From Mercenaria mercenaria (Eukaryota; Mollusca; Bivalvia; Venerida; Veneridae), in the NCBI RefSeq assembly GCF_021730395.1, contig NC_069371.1:74244001-74308000 (forward strand): a DNA stretch of 64,000 nucleotides. The letters run 5' to 3'. The position numbers and the translations under genes are program-made. Below the pieces are notes generated by a model. It did no database searches and was not told the origin of the DNA. It worked only from the letters and a program-made list of their open reading frames with translations. This document shows, piece by piece, positions 23,101 through 35,300 of the stretch. Numbering within the stretch: position 1 is the stretch's first letter; each line of letters opens with the position of its first letter.

Positions 23101-25616
23101 GAAGTATGACTATATACACAGAATGCAGCATAGACCATATTAAATCAAGGCATTTTTCTACTCCACACCCATGAGATCTTTGTGTGTTTTGAGGTTATTG
23201 TACCCCCCGACAACAAAGTTGTAAGGGGGGGTGTATACTGGTTTCAGGTTGTCTGTCTGTCCGTAGACGCAATCTTGTGCGCACCATCTCTCCTTATCCC
23301 CTTGACAGAATTTAATGAAACTTCACACAAGTGATCAGTACCAACAGTAGTTGTGCATGGGGCATATTAGGTTCTTTTAGAAAAAAAATTTGCAGAGTTA
23401 TGGGACTTTGTTTTTTTGTTACTATACTATATACATAGACACAATCTTGTGCGCACCATCTCTCCTCATCCCCTTGACACAATTTAATGAAACTTCACAC
23501 AAGTGATCAGTACCAACAGTAGTTGTGCATGGGGCATGTTAGGTTCTTTTAGAAAAAAAAATTTGCTGAGTTATGGGACTTTGTTTTTTTGTTACTATAC
23601 TATATACATAGACACAATCTTGTGCGCACCATCTGTCCTCATCCCCTTGACACAATTTAATGAAACTTCACACAAGTGATCAGTAACAACAGTAGTTGTG
23701 CATGGGGCATGTTAGGTTCTTTCAGAAAAAAAAATTCCAGAGTTATGGGACTTTGTTTCTTGTTAACATACTATGTACATACAGTCTGCATATGCAATCT
23801 TGTGCGTGCCTAATCTACCAAACCCTTGCACACAATTTAATGAAACTTCACACAAGTGATCAGTACCAACCCTAGTTGTGCATGGTGCATGTTACATTCT
23901 TTTAGATAAATATTCTGCATAGTTATGGGACTTTGTTTTTTGTTACTATACTGTATACATACAGTCTATATACATACAGTCCACATAATTATGCAATCTT
24001 GTGTGCGTCAAATTGCAATGTACTGTGTCAGTGCATGCAGGGGGTACATTCATTACCTTTAGTGATAGCTCTAGTTTATACATTCCTGCAGGTGTTACAT
24101 TTCTCTTCTTTCATTTTAAACACCAACAACTGATAAAATGCAAATTTCTATCGCAGGGATGTGGATCTTCACTACTCTGCTTCCATTACTTGTGTTGAAC
24201 AACAAGAAAGAAGACAAGCCCCTGTGTACTAGAGATTATGTTGGATGGGGACTGTGGGCTCTTGGATTTCTCTTTGAAACTGTTGCAGACTACCAGAAAT
24301 CTGCTTTCAAAGGCAATCCTGATAATGCTGTAAGTTTGTTTTAACTGAATTTTTATTTTTTACTTCATGTTTCTGAAACCATTGCAATTCTGGCTATATA
24401 TGTTCTGAAATTTCTTAATGTCTTTTATTTTTGTAAATTTATATGAAAATTGAGGCTTTTTTGGACTGTCTCCAAGCAGGATATCATTTTGTATTCTTAT
24501 AATCATATTACTCTCGTTTTTTGCACATTTTTCACTTATTAGAGCACAAGGTTGTATTAGGCTGAAATGAAAGGACTAGGTTCCACATAAGTATTTAAGA
24601 AATAATTTATAGAAAAAGAGTGTTTAAACACTATTTATGCATAATGGGCGGTTATATGTTGGGCGTAATAATTTTACCAGGGAGCAGCCCCCCCGAGTGA
24701 AATTATTTGTTCGATGTATTACCGCCAGAGTGTATAAATAGTGTTAAAACACGGTTTTGCTATAATTTATAGCAAAAGAGTGTTTTAACACTATTTATGC
24801 ATGATGGGCGGTTATACGTCGGGTGTAATAATTTTACCAGGGAGCAGCCCCGAGTGAAATTATTTGTTTGATATATTACCGCCAGAGTGTATAGTGTTAA
24901 AACACGGTTTTGCTATAAATTATTTCGATTCTAATATGCCCTTAATCTAAAATATAGTAGCGCTCTTTCTTGGTCCGGTCGCATCAAAAACATGAAATCA
25001 GCGTGTGTTTTAACAGAGACAAACTTATTAGTATGTGAAATCACATATTTAATATTCGTAGGGGACTAAATGTGGTAAAGTCAATCAACAAAATTTAATC
25101 CCAACAAACAAGTGAAATTCCCATTCATGTTAAAATGTTGAAATCCACGAATTCATATCCTCACGAAATTGCCATTTTGACCATAACAACGAAATTTCAT
25201 GCCCATGAAACTGAATGATTTTACAGTAGTCTTACCTATGAAAAAGTATTGAGGCGGTCTCAACAAGGTGCTCTGTTGAGCATAAATAAATATGTATCTT
25301 AAAATAAACTAAATTGTCTTGTGTTTCTTTTTTTCAGGGCAAATTTATCACGACAGGGCTATGGAGCATTTCTAGATACCCCAACTATTTCGGGGAAATT
25401 TGCATGTGGCTGGGTATTTTCATTTCATCGACATCTGCAATGACAGAGCCTGTGGAATACGGCTCCGTGATATCTCCGCTCTTTGTTATATTTTTATTAT
25501 TAAGAGTTAGTGGTATACCACTACAGGAACGTCAGCAAATGAAGAGATGGGGAGATAATCCATTGTTTAAAGATTACGTTAAAAAAACTGCGAAACTTAT
25601 ACCATTTATTTGGTAA
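17012..25616 (+). CDS. DUF1295 / steroid-5-alpha-reductase-like multi-pass membrane protein (whole gene, 5 exons)
   Basis: Five exons join in frame across GT-AG introns to 792 coding bases, 263 residues, the usual size of the family. Signs: IQWALWAVASIFKTEKFYDL near the start; four or five hydrophobic segments; GRPGMFWIYWTIQG; a central GWGLWALGFLFETVADYQK; and the conserved GLWSISRYPNYFGEICMWLG followed by a loop and the C-terminal ERQQMKRWGDNPLFKDYVKKT. The fold is that of integral-membrane reductases and methyltransferases (SRD5A, ICMT relatives), which bind NADPH or SAM through the C-terminal part. The substrate of DUF1295 proteins is not known to me, so none is claimed; the location is probably endoplasmic reticulum. 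Introns 1 and 3 are packed with repeats. The gene converges on bard1. Confidence 0.93.
17640..20137. mobile_element. CAGGG-ended element with 5-bp target duplication (copy 1)
   Basis: Ends CAGGGTTTTTTTCC and GAAAAAACCCTG, flanked by CTTTA on both sides (17635-17639, 20138-20142). Own sequence is about 200 bp at the left and 140 bp at the right; the rest is the nested element 17836-19995. No transposase. Confidence 0.75.
17836..19995 (+). mobile_element. AACAAGAG-family element, type C, with three successive tandem arrays
   Basis: Head AACAAGAGCTTGTCGAACCC with AATGCCCCCCTTG; tail CTTCTTCGAAGGGGGGCATAA, whose AGGGGGGCAT pairs with the head's ATGCCCCCCT. The interior has a ~110-bp unit ('AAAGTAGGTCACTAGGTCAA') at 17990-18820, a ~150-bp unit ('ACCATGTGACCCC') at 18840-19370, and a ~150-bp unit ('GACCTTGACCTTTGACAT') at 19380-19910. 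A CCGACCGACC mini-array lies just before the tail. An AACAAGAGATCACAGTC start at 17974, and again near 18330, suggests another related element was swallowed. Confidence 0.75.
20316..21231. mobile_element. TA-flanked MITE-like element (TACTGTGAAATCAT family, long copy)
   Basis: Left CCGTGAAATCGTT, right AATGATTTCACAG, each next to TA; about 90 bp of inner ends also pair ('TTCGTTGGGACTTAA', 'CACGAAATT'-type words). Shorter relatives are at 25031-25226, 26524-26718 and 47475-47600. Confidence 0.7.
21931..22036 (+). CDS. DUF1295 gene exon 2
   Basis: After TTTTCAG; 106 bases, phase 1 in, phase 2 out, donor GTAAAT. Encodes SGTFLYLAYQTLKWGG then YYTRQKVTTGLVMTWAA, with two hydrophobic stretches. 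Confidence 0.9.
22250..22475 (+). repeat. Minisatellite in DUF1295 intron 2
   Basis: Irregular units built on GTGTCACAAGCTGTGTTGCAA (about 30 bp), at least six. The 61- and 72-codon frames here are repeat translations. Confidence 0.8.
22668..22774 (+). CDS. DUF1295 gene exon 3
   Basis: After TTTCTTAG; 107 bases, phase 2 in, phase 1 out, donor GTAAAT. Encodes LGLFLFTRVLKEGKDSRFD, the family's 'R.LKEG.DSRFD' block, then GRPGMFWIYWTIQG. Confidence 0.93.
23201..24048 (+). mobile_element. Tandem-array element, type G, in DUF1295 intron 3
   Basis: Starts TACCCCCCGACAACAAAGTTGT (ACAACAAAGTTGT is a small hairpin) and ends near GGGGGTACA. About four units of about 180 bp carry 'CAATCTTGTGCGCACCATCT' and 'GAAACTTCACACAAGTGATC'. 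It does not begin with AACAAGAG, but the C-run head and G-run tail match the layout of types C and D. Confidence 0.65.
24157..24329 (+). CDS. DUF1295 gene exon 4
   Basis: After TATCGCAG; 173 bases, phase 1 in, phase 0 out, donor GTAAGT. Encodes MWIFTTLLPLLVLNN, a charged loop KKEDKPLCTRDY, then GWGLWALGFLFETVADYQK and AFKGNPDNA, the most typical central part of the family. Confidence 0.95.
24602..24920. mobile_element. Two tandem copies of a palindromic MITE
   Basis: Each about 160 bp: GAGTGTTTTAACACTATTTAT... at the left, ATAGTGTTAAAACACGGTTT at the right, with TGGGCGGTTATA and TATTACCGCCAGAGTGTATA inside. The copies share the central junction near 24770. No coding potential. Confidence 0.7.
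25031..25226. mobile_element. TACTGTGAAATCAT-family MITE, degraded left end
   Basis: Right end GAATGATTTTACAG next to TA; inner words CACGAATTCATATCCTCACG and CGAAATTTCATGCCC match the copy at 26524-26718 in reverse order. Confidence 0.6.
25338..25616 (+). CDS. DUF1295 gene exon 5 (stop codon)
   Basis: After TTTTTTTCAG; phase 0; 92 codons and TAA at 25614. Holds the family's signature ITTGLWSISRYPNYFGEICM, two membrane stretches (WLGIFISSTSA; SVISPLFVIFLLLRVSG), and the C-terminal ERQQMKRWGDNPLFKDYVKK helix. Confidence 0.96.
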   Translation, partial: GKFITTGLWSISRYPNYFGEICMWLGIFISSTSAMTEPVEYGSVISPLFVIFLLLRVSGIPLQERQQMKRWGDNPLFKDYVKKTAKLIPFIW

Positions 25617-25874
25617 TCTGGGTATTACCTCATTTCTGAAATTAGGAAAACTGTTGGTAATACAGTCTCAGGTGGCATGCAATGTCATGAAAATATATAT
25701 CACATAGAAGGTCTTTTGTTTAGCATAGTATCATGCTATGTTTATATTCTGCAGCGGAAGTATTGCACAACTTCAGGTGTTCTCATACAAATACAGTTAT
25801 TAAAGTGTAACTTCAATGTTATAACTAAAGTCATATTTGTTGCAATAAGTTTGCCAGTAGTATCAGCTGATACA

Positions 25875-25880
25875 AATAAA
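25875..25880 (+). promoter_or_regulatory. Candidate polyadenylation signal for the DUF1295 gene
   Basis: AATAAA 259 bases after the stop, followed within 35 bases by a GTGTTTGTGATTTTTATTTT tract, the usual downstream element. Confidence 0.65.
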
Positions 25881-26099
25881 AAATGTATTTAAACTCGTGC
25901 AGTGTTTGTGATTTTTATTTTCATGTAGTAATACACAGCATTCTAATACAGGTTTTGCTCTAGTAATATTGGTAATTTCTTTTCTTAGTTTATACTAATT
26001 TATTTTAGGTAAGTCATGAAACAAGTTCTACAACTTATATTAAATCACTCTTGACACCTCATTCCTGATGGAATCAATCATGAGGAAATGAGAGAAGAG

Positions 26100-26243
26100 G
26101 CTATTTTCCTTTTTAATGCTGGGCGCCAAGCAAGGGAGCTACTGGTACCATTTTTCATATCTTTGGTATGACGTGGCTGGGAATCAAAGCAAGGACCTCC
26201 CACACTCGAAGTAGAAGCTCTACCACTAGGCTATCGAGGCATT
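26100..26243 (-). mobile_element. tRNA-derived SINE (family S-b)
   Basis: On the minus strand it starts GCCTCGATAGCCTAGTGGTA (box-A-like TAGCCTAGTGG) and has TTGATTCCCAGCC as box B about 45 bases on. A relative is at 45510-45635. Confidence 0.65.
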
Positions 26244-26523
26244 TTGTTAAATATGGTAAATGCATTTGTGTCGTCATATTGTAATTATTATTCCGTTCTT
26301 TAGGGTAAATTGGCCTTGACTGATTAACTTATGTCTGAAATTTGCTTGTGTCTGGATCGTAATAAGCTTGTGGAAACAAAACACTAGATAGCTCACACAC
26401 AGTTGAGTTTATTGATGCTGTTGAGATCAACTTTTAAAAGAAAAATCTGATCAATTTTCACTTTGGAAAAGCAATGCTTTTTTTCTCTTTTAACTGTGGT
26501 TGGCAGCATTTTAATGTAATATA

Positions 26524-26718
26524 CTGTGAAATCATCTAATTTTATGGGCATGAAATTTCGTGGTTTTGGTGAAAACGGCAATTTCGTGGGGATATGAATT
26601 CGTGGATTTCAACTTTTGAACACAAAATGAATGGGAATTAAATTGTTGTTGGGATTAAATTTCGTGGATTGACTCAACCACGAAAATTAGTCCCCCATGA
26701 ATATTTATGATTTCACAG
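26524..26718. mobile_element. TACTGTGAAATCAT-family MITE, complete
   Basis: 195 bp, CTGTGAAATCATC ... TATGATTTCACAG, with TA on both sides (26522-26523, 26719-26720). Inner words AATTTCGTGG recur several times. Non-coding. Confidence 0.8.
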
Positions 26719-27183
26719 TAGTGGAGTTGTTTAAACTAAGTGCAAGTACAGGACAGACTAACTTTTGTCTGGATCCACCAAACTCACTTATCCAATTTTA
26801 GTTCTGGCTATTGTTCCAATTGGGAAACATTTATATATTTGTCCAAGAGATCTTGGCAAATGGATTATGTTCAAAGTTGTTGGCAGTAATATTGAACTTA
26901 ACTGAATTGGTGAAATTATAAATATATTTGGTGCAATTATTAAATATATAAAGCCATTTTTTGGTTTATTCTCCATTTTATCATGGTTCAGATGTACAGG
27001 AACTTTGCCAAGAGGGCCTTATTTTGAGTGGTTAAATATATCAGAGAATCTGAAAGATGAGCTGTGGTATATATCAGAGAATAAACAACAGACTGGAAGG
27101 ACTTGATTATTTTCATTCTAACATGGTGTAAGAAATATGATCAAAATTATGCTGAACTATATTCAAAGTAGTAATGAACCAGA

Positions 27184-27487
27184 TGGTCAGAGACCACCAA
27201 TTCAAAAAAGTACAGGGAACTTACTGGGAATGAGATTGAAAAAAAGTTTTATCAAACGAATTTCTCCCGCCATGTCAAAGATGTAAACTGGGGGTCATCT
27301 CATTCACACGAAAATTACTTAAATAAAGTATCACTATTCATATGTTTTTCGTCCGATATTTTGGTAAAACTAAGATAGTTCTTGAAAAACTTGTAATTAG
27401 ATATACATGTTTCCGTGTATGGAAGGCTGTACACGCCATAATGTTACAATGCAAGTCTATGGGAAAACAATTGGTGGTCTCTAACCA
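27184..27487. mobile_element. MITE with TGGTCAGAGACCACCAATT ends
   Basis: Left TGGTCAGAGACCACCAATT and right AATTGGTGGTCTCTAACCA pair at 18 of 19 positions over a 304-bp span. Target duplication is unclear. Confidence 0.6.
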
Positions 27488-28001
27488 GATGTCATGCAGT
27501 AATTTAATATTCTTATGGTCTCTCAACAGGTTTATACATCAAAATTGTTTATTGCAGAGTGACTTTGACCTTCTTACCCCTTAAATATTACATGTCAACT
27601 GTTGAACACTTGCAGCTATCCTATGAAATTTGAACACTATAGTCCTACTTTAATTGAAACTAAATCTGGCCTAGTGATATCTCTCAACAAAGCCCCGAGC
27701 ACAACTTCACATGCTGAGTAATATTCCTGTAATGTTTCGTAAGACTGGGCAAATTCTTTTTGAGACACATATGACACAAACTAACCCTTTTACGCATATT
27801 TTTGACTAAGTCAAGGGCCATAAATCTGCTCTCCTTGTTTGAGATCCAAATTTAAACCCCTGGTGCACAAAATCCTGTGCTGAATAACAATCCTGTGAGG
27901 TCCGATAACTCTGGATCAAATACTTGAGATATAAACAACAGAATTCTGAATGAATGGACAGACAAGGGCAACTCTAAAAGTGCATTCACCACACATAAAT
28001 A

Positions 28002-28990
28002 AACAAGAGGACCATGATGGTCCTGAATCGCTCACCTATCCCCACATGACCCAGTGTTGAACTGAGTATGACGTCGTTATTTCTATTATTTGACATAGTG
28101 ACCTAGTTTTTGAGCACATGTGACCTAGATATCATCAAGATAAAAAATTCTGACCAATTTTTATGAAGATCCATTGAAAAATATGACCTCTAGAGAGGTC
28201 ACAAGGTTTTTCTATTATTTGACCTAATGACCTAGTTTTTGAAGGCACGTGACCCACTTTTAAACTTGACCTAGATATCATCAAGGTGAATATTCTCACC
28301 AATTTTCATGAAGATCTCGTGAAAAATATGGCCTCTAGAGAGGTCACAAGGTTTTTCTATTTTTCGACCTACTGACCTAGTTTTTGACCGCACATAACCC
28401 AGTTACGAATTTGACCTAGATATCATCAAGCTGAACATTCTCATTAATTTTCATGAAGATCCATTGAGAAATATGGCCTCTAGAGAGGTCACAAGGTTTT
28501 TCTATTTTTCGACCTACTGACCTAGTTTTTGACCCCACGTGACCCAGTTTCGAACCTGACCTAGATATCATCAAGATGAACATTCTCACCAATATTCATG
28601 AAGATCTCTTGAAAAATATGGCCTCTAGAGAGGTCACAAGGTTTTTCTATTTTTAGACCTACTGACCTAGTTTTTGACTGCACGTGACCCAGTTTCGAAC
28701 TTGACCTAGATATCATCAAGGTGAACATTCTGACCAATTTTCATGAAGATCTCATAAAAAATATGGCCTCTAGAGAGGTCACAAGGTTTTTCTATTTTTA
28801 GATCTACTGACCTAGTTTTTGACCGCAAGTGACCCAGTTTCGAACTTGACCTAGATATCATCAAGATGAACATTCTGACCAACTTTCATAAAGATCCCAT
28901 GAAAAATGTCACAAGCAAAAAGTTTACGCACGGACGACGGACGCCACGCGATCACAAAAACTCACCTTGTCACTTTGTGACAGGTGAGCT
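28002..28990 (+). mobile_element. AACAAGAG-family element, type B (copy B1)
   Basis: Head AACAAGAGGACCATGATGGTCC (GGACCATGATGGTCC is a hairpin) then GAATCGCTCACCT; about six units of 144 bp ('CCTCTAGAGAGGTCACAAGG', 'GACCTAGATATCATCAAG'); a GGACGACGGACG mini-array; and the tail hairpin AGCTCACC...GGTGAGCT, here CTCACCTTGTCAC / GTGACAGGTGAGCT. Followed by AAAAA. Confidence 0.85.
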
Positions 28991-29092
28991 AAAAACATTA
29001 GTGTGCACAAAAACTATTTTGATAAATACCCCTATCTTAAATTACAGACACATCGAACACTTCATATTTCAATTGATTGAGGCTATCATTAA

Positions 29093-31306
29093 AACAAAGC
29101 ACTGCCTTGCGGGTGCAGACTCGCGTCTGATTTTTTTGTCACTGTATAATAATATTGACCTACCCATGATTTTCTAAGTCTAAAAGGGGCCATAATTCTT
29201 GCAAAAAGCAATGCAGAGTTACTGTACATGCTGTGCAGTGTCAGACTTTAATGGCGAATAAATGCTCCACATTTTAAAGCAAAAGCTTTGACCGTAAAGG
29301 AGAAAAGTAGACCTAAACACAAAACTTAACCAAGAAATTTATTTTCTAAATCCACAAGGGGCCATGATAATTCTTGCAAAAAGCAAGATAGAGTTATGTT
29401 TCTTGCTGTACAGAGTTGGCTTTTGACAATAAACAAGTGATACAAGTTTTAAAGCAATAGCTGTGCTGTTTAGGAGAAAAGCTGACCTAAACATAAAACT
29501 TAACTAGGCAACACTGATGCTGATGACAATAACTAATCACTTAAAAAAACAAAAGGACCATGATGGTCCTGAATCGCTCACCTCTTCCCACATGACCCAG
29601 TTTTGAGTATGACGTCGTTTTTTTCTATTATTTGACATAGTGACCTAGTTTTTGAGCTCGTGACCCAGTTTTGAACTTTACCTAGATATTATCAAGGTAA
29701 AAATTCTGACCAATTTTCATGAAGATCCACTGAAATATATGGTCTCTAGAGAGGTCACAAAGTTTTTCTATTATTTGACCTATTGACCTAGTTTTCGAAG
29801 GTACGTGACCCTGTTTTGAATTTTACCTAGATATCATCAAGGTGAACATTCTCACTAATTTTCATGAAGATCTCATGAAAAATATGGCCTCTAGAGAGGT
29901 CACAGGGTTTTTCTATTTTTATACCTACTGGCCTAGTTTTGACCGCGCGTGACCCAGTTTCGAAACTGAACTAGATATCATCAAGGTGAACATTCAGATC
30001 AATTTTCATGAAGATCCATTGAAAAATATGGCCTCTAGAGAGGTCAAAAGATTTTAATAATTTTAGACCTACTGACCTAGTTTTTGACCGCACATGATCC
30101 TGTTTCGAACTTGACCTAGATATCATCAAGATGAACATTCAGACCAGTTTTCATACAGATCCCCTGAAATATATTGCCTTTAGAGAGGACACAAGGTTTT
30201 TCTATTATTTGATCTACTGACCTAGTTTTTGAAGGCATGTGACCCACTTTCGAACTTGACCTAGATATCATCAAGATGAACATTCAGACCAATTTTCATA
30301 CAGATCCCCTGAAAAAAATGGCCTTTAGAGAGGTCACAAGGTTTTTCTATTATTTGACCTACTGACCTAGTTTTTGATGGCACATGACCCACTTTCGAAC
30401 TTGACCTAGATATCATCAAGATGAACATTCAGACCAAGTTTCATACAGATCCCATGAAAAATATGGCCTCTAGAGAGGTTACAAGGTTTTTCTATTATTT
30501 GACCTACTGACCTAGTTTTTGAAGGCACGTGACCCACTTTCGAGCTTGACCTAGATATCATCAAGATGAACATTCAGACCAACTTTCATACAGATCCCGT
30601 GGAAAATATGGCCTCTAGAGAGGTCACAAGGTTTTTCTATTATTTGACCTACTGACCTAGTTTTTGAAGGCACGTGACCCACTTTCGAACTTGACCTAGA
30701 TATCATCAAGGTGAACATTCTGACCAATTTTCATGAAGATCTCATGAAATATATGGCCTCTAGAGAGGTCACAAGGTTTTTCTATTATTTGACCTAATGA
30801 CCTAGTTTTTGACGGCACGTGACCCAGTTTCGAACTTGACCTAGATATCATCAAGGTGAACGTTCTGACCAATTTTCATGAAGATCTTGTGAAATATATG
30901 GCCTCTAGAGAGGTCACAAGGTTTTTCTATTTTTAGACCTACTCACCTAGTTTTTGACGGCACGTGACCCAGTTTCGAACTTGACCTAGAAATCATCAAG
31001 GTGAACATTCTGACCAATTTTCATGAAGATCTTGTGAAATATATGGCCTCTAGAGAGGTCACAAGGTTTTTCTATTTTTAGATCTACTGACCTAGTTTTT
31101 GAAGGCACGTGACCCAGTTTCGAACTTGACCTAGATATCATCAAGGTGAACATTCTGACCAACTTTCATAAAGATCCCATGAAAAATGTGACCTCTATAG
31201 TGGTCACAAGCAAAAGTTTACGGACGGACGCACGGACGGACACTGCGCGATCACAAAAGCTCACCTTGTCACTTTGTGACAGGTGAGCTAAAAATAATCA
31301 GATGCT
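29093..31306 (+). mobile_element. AACAAGAG-family element, type F (copy F1), split by B2
   Basis: Head AACAAAGCACTGCCTTGCGGG with GCAGACTCGCGTCTGATTTT; about two units of about 165 bp ('GGGGCCATAATTCTTGCAAA'); tail AATCAGATG.CT just after the nested B2. The head's TCTGATTTT pairs with the tail's AATCAGA. Net length about 470 bp. Confidence 0.7.
29548..31289 (+). mobile_element. AACAAGAG-family element, type B (copy B2), nested in F1
   Basis: Head AACAAAAGGACCATGATGGTCC, a dozen or so 144-bp units, a GGACGGACGCACGGACGGAC mini-array, tail hairpin ending GGTGAGCT at 31289. It sits in the A-run near the 3' end of F1. Confidence 0.85.
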
Positions 31307-31971
31307 AAAAACCATTTGTTTGCGATAACATGACCTACCCTTGAAAATCGCTGTGACTCAACTTTTTATTCTGGCCAGTCAGATGAAAAGTTCTTCACCT
31401 ATGATAATATGCAAAAAAAAAAAAAAAACCCCTCCCTACCTACCCACACAAAAAAATTTTGGGTTGTGTTTCCACAAACAAATTTTTAATTATGGCATGA
31501 CTTGATGGATCAAACAGCAGCTACAAAGGGCTCCAGTCTGTCCTACATACAATCTAATAGGTGTAAAAAAACAAAAGGTTTTTATGGTCAAATACATTTG
31601 TTTTATACTATTCAATATACATGTACTCGACTTGCAATTTACTGGTATGCAATCAATTTTACATCCGACAGTTTTACTTCTGACAGCAGAATATGAAAAT
31701 TATGACTGCTCAATTACTATTTATACGTATAACTGAACACTTAAACAGTAATCTGGATGTCCTAATAATTTGACATTCAAAATCACTTTTTTGCAGTTAC
31801 TATTTTAACGTGTTGGTTCTGAATTAAACCATTCCACTGATGAAACAATGTGACTTAAGTTTTATCAAATGAAAGAATTGTTTTGAAACGGTAATAATTT
31901 CAATTTTTAAGCCTCTTTTAATCTTTCAGAGTTCTGACTTTTCAAGAAACACTGATAAGTGATAAATGGCT
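31307..31971. other. Short intergenic stretch downstream of bard1
   Basis: AT-rich with an A-run near 31411-31427. It should hold the bard1 3'UTR. No clear minus-strand AATAAA could be chosen. Confidence 0.4.
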
Positions 31972-32304
31972 TTAACTAACATCAGGTAGTGGCAACAGTT
32001 TGAAATTTGCCACACAGTCCATTATCCATGTAGCTGGAATAGAACACATGTTCGCAGTCCTGATTGGTTTAAACTTAACATTTGCTTCATGAACAATGTA
32101 AACACAGCATGAAGCAAGTTCACTCTTCACATCCGCATGGTACGGTACTGTCAATGTCATCTCAAGATGACCCGGCTTTGGTTCACGACTCAACAGTTTG
32201 CCACCTCCAGCAGTTACAATACTGATGAAATCTTCTTTTGTTGGGTTGGCATATTCAAAACTTCCGTGGAAATAAAAGTAACAGCCATCAAACAATCCTG
32301 GAAG
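31972..32304 (-). CDS. bard1: bard1 exon 12 (second BRCT, stop)
   Basis: After TTTTCCACAG, phase 0. Encodes [39 protein letters not shown] and the closing [18 protein letters not shown]. Human BARD1 has [21 protein letters not shown] and SFELLPL at the same places. Stop TAA at 31972-31974. Confidence 0.97.
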   Translation of the reverse strand, partial: LPGLFDGCYFYFHGSFEYANPTKEDFISIVTAGGGKLLSREPKPGHLEMTLTVPYHADVKSELASCCVYIVHEANVKFKPIRTANMCSIPATWIMDCVANFKLLPLPDVS

Positions 32305-35300
32305 CTGTGGAAAAGGGAGTGAAAAAGGAAAATATCTTTAATATTCATAATAAATATGACTTTGCTTCTGTTCAAAAAAGCTTTAAAAAGTCCAATAATG
32401 GTACAAGTATAGAGTTACATGTTACATTCAGGTGTGGTTGCGACCTTTGAATCTGTGGTCCGATTTGGCATGGGGCACCTTTTATCTTATTCTGGTTAAT
32501 TGTTTTTGCCAAGCTATTTGAATATCTATTCATGGACGTAAAAAGAAAATTGTTCTCTGCAAGAACTTAGAACAGCAAGACCCTGACAATTTCCCCAAAT
32601 GGTTTGTTTTGTTTTTTGCTGGTTTTAACATCACGCTGGCACAATTACTGGTCATATGGCAACTTCTAGCTTTTGACGGTAGAGGAAGATCCCAGGTATT
32701 ATTTCATCACAGGCAGGCACCAGGTAGAACCACTGACCTTCTTGAAGCCAGCTGGATCACTTCCCCAAATGAAAAATTCTAGGCCCTAAGTGAAGCTCAA
32801 ACCCACATCTGTGAGGAGAAAATAAAGTCAGTGACCTTAACCACTCATCCACAGAGGCCCCCTCCCAACATGGATCATAGGTGGAGGATAAACAACTTGT
32901 CATATTGTCACAGACAACATGGACCCAACGGACAGAACTCGCAACCTCTTAATTTATTGAATAACGTTTTCCAGATAAAAATAAGTGTACAAATAAAATT
33001 ATAAAATTACTTCTTCTTTTATAAATATAGTGTGGCAGATGTAGTTTACCTGTTGTTTCCTGTTCATTCTGCCTTTATATGGAGCCTGAGCATGCGGGAA
33101 CAAGCTGGTTCCCTGTGCCTCAAAAGCTTCCTCACATACCAAACTACCAAGCTGTGAACTGGTCTCTAACCCTGGAATAAACATTACACACTTAGTGCAT
33201 AGTGAAAATTCTGAAGGGTACAACATACCAGTAGTTATTTAATATTCTAGTCTGAAAAAAAAAATCCATTCACATTTTCATTTAAACCTGGCAATATTGA
33301 CATCACATCAACATATTTGGTATCATAAAGCCGCTGAGGGATATAACATCTGATGTATTAATCTAAAAGTTGCTTCAGAACAAAAAGATATAACTTTACA
33401 CTAAATTCACACACACTGTACTATTTATTAGGTGTGCAGAATAACTACGTAGAGGTATATGCACTCCTAAGTGATTCTACATAACATGTTAATCACTGAA
33501 TTTTAACACTTAAAACAGGGCTTCGGCTAGCATCATGTCAACCTACAATATCTGGTGCCATACATGCACCATTTTAATCAAATTAAATATGAAAGACATA
33601 TCAAAATGAAAATAATACCTTAAAGAAAAGACCTAAGTTATGATATTATCTCAACAATGATTTAGTTATATGTTGCATGTAAAAACAAAACGAAATACTG
33701 TTAAATCAAAGAGTTTTCAAAAACATTTAGCTCTGTGCTATGACATAACATACATTCCATATTCAGGATCCATTTTCCTGCAAGTATTGCCTGAACAATC
33801 TTGATGGTTCTTGGACACATTCCTTCACTGTTAAACTTTGTCACTATGTGGGTCACTGAAATACAGCACAAACAAATCAAATGGTTTCCCAGTTAGTTCT
33901 CATTTAAAACAGGTTGGTAAAGTTAAAGATTATGTGGGCTCGATTCATAACAGCAAGTTATCCCCATCACATAATGGGTATGACAAAATGCGCCATATTT
34001 TCGATCGGGCTATTCTGCATGTCCCACCGCAGGTGAATTGATGCAGTGCAAGTAGTCCGACTAAAATGAGAACCCTGCAAAATCGGTTTACCGGGTGAAA
34101 TTGGTATTCACAAAAGAGCCAACCAACTAGTTTTCATTTTAACATATAGAACAAGAATATACATGAACGTGCAACCAGAGACACAACCTTTACTAATAAT
34201 TCTGACATTGTTTTTGATGGAACAAGGAGTGCATTTACTTTTCAAAATAAATATAGGGACAACTTTTTAAAACTGTATATCAGACACTGTACCAACCTTC
34301 TGGGGTGACTTCATCTAGCAGTTTGACCTGTAACTGTGACGCTGCCTTCTGTAACAAAACTTTTTCTTCTCTCGATAGGCCTGTCCCCATCAGACAAGGT
34401 GTCTGGTACTCCAATACATCCACTGGCTGTAAAATAAATGTAAAATGAAAAAAGTCTGTACCTCATGTTGTAGCTGAATGATAGTTTTATTACCTTGAGT
34501 TTCAGTTTTCAACCGATTTGGTTTTCACATGCATAAAACGTCAGGCACTGGGTAGAACCAGGGTCCTTCCGTAAGACAGGTGGATGGCTTCCTCAAATAA
34601 AGAATTAAAGCGAAGCTCGGACCTGCATCTGTGGCGGCATTTCAAAGTCTGCAACCTTAACCACAGAGGCCCCAAAGTATAGATAATACGCGCTTAAACA
34701 GCAATACCTTATAGGGAAGCAGGCTGTACAAAGCTGAAAATTATACTACAGTTTACAATTTATTACAGTTTTTTAGTTTTGTATTATCAACCAGTATTTA
34801 CAACACTGCCAAGATATTACGATGTGTTGAAGAAACTCTTCTGTATCTTCCTGGGTCAAAAACAGTGTATTATCCCAGCAGGAATGGAAATAATGGAAAC
34901 CTTTAGTGTGGGAAAATGTAGAAAATAGTTACTTTTATCTAGTCTAGCAGACAACCTACCTGACTGGTCCGAGTATCAGCAGACGACATAACAGGTGTCT
35001 CTAGCGCTTTCTTCATTGTCTGTGTAATAGCAAGGTCCCAAGCTGTATGTCCATGCATGTTCCTAAAAATATCCACACAGTGTATAACAGTCAAATACAA
35101 TGCTGGAAACAACTAGAACTGTCACAGGAGTGACTCATACCCCCACCATACGGTCTTGTCACAGAAGAATGGCAACCATAAGAAATCTTAACAAGAGCAC
35201 CGCCTTGCGGGTGCTGACGCTCATCTGATTTTTTTTGTGTAATAGAAATATTGTCCTACCCATGATTTTCTACCCATGATTTTCTAAGTCTAAAAAGGGC

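Larger units (their letters stand above)
26244..28001. other. Intergenic stretch between the two convergent genes
   Basis: No gene recognised. It contains two MITEs (26524-26718 and 27184-27487). Confidence 0.4.
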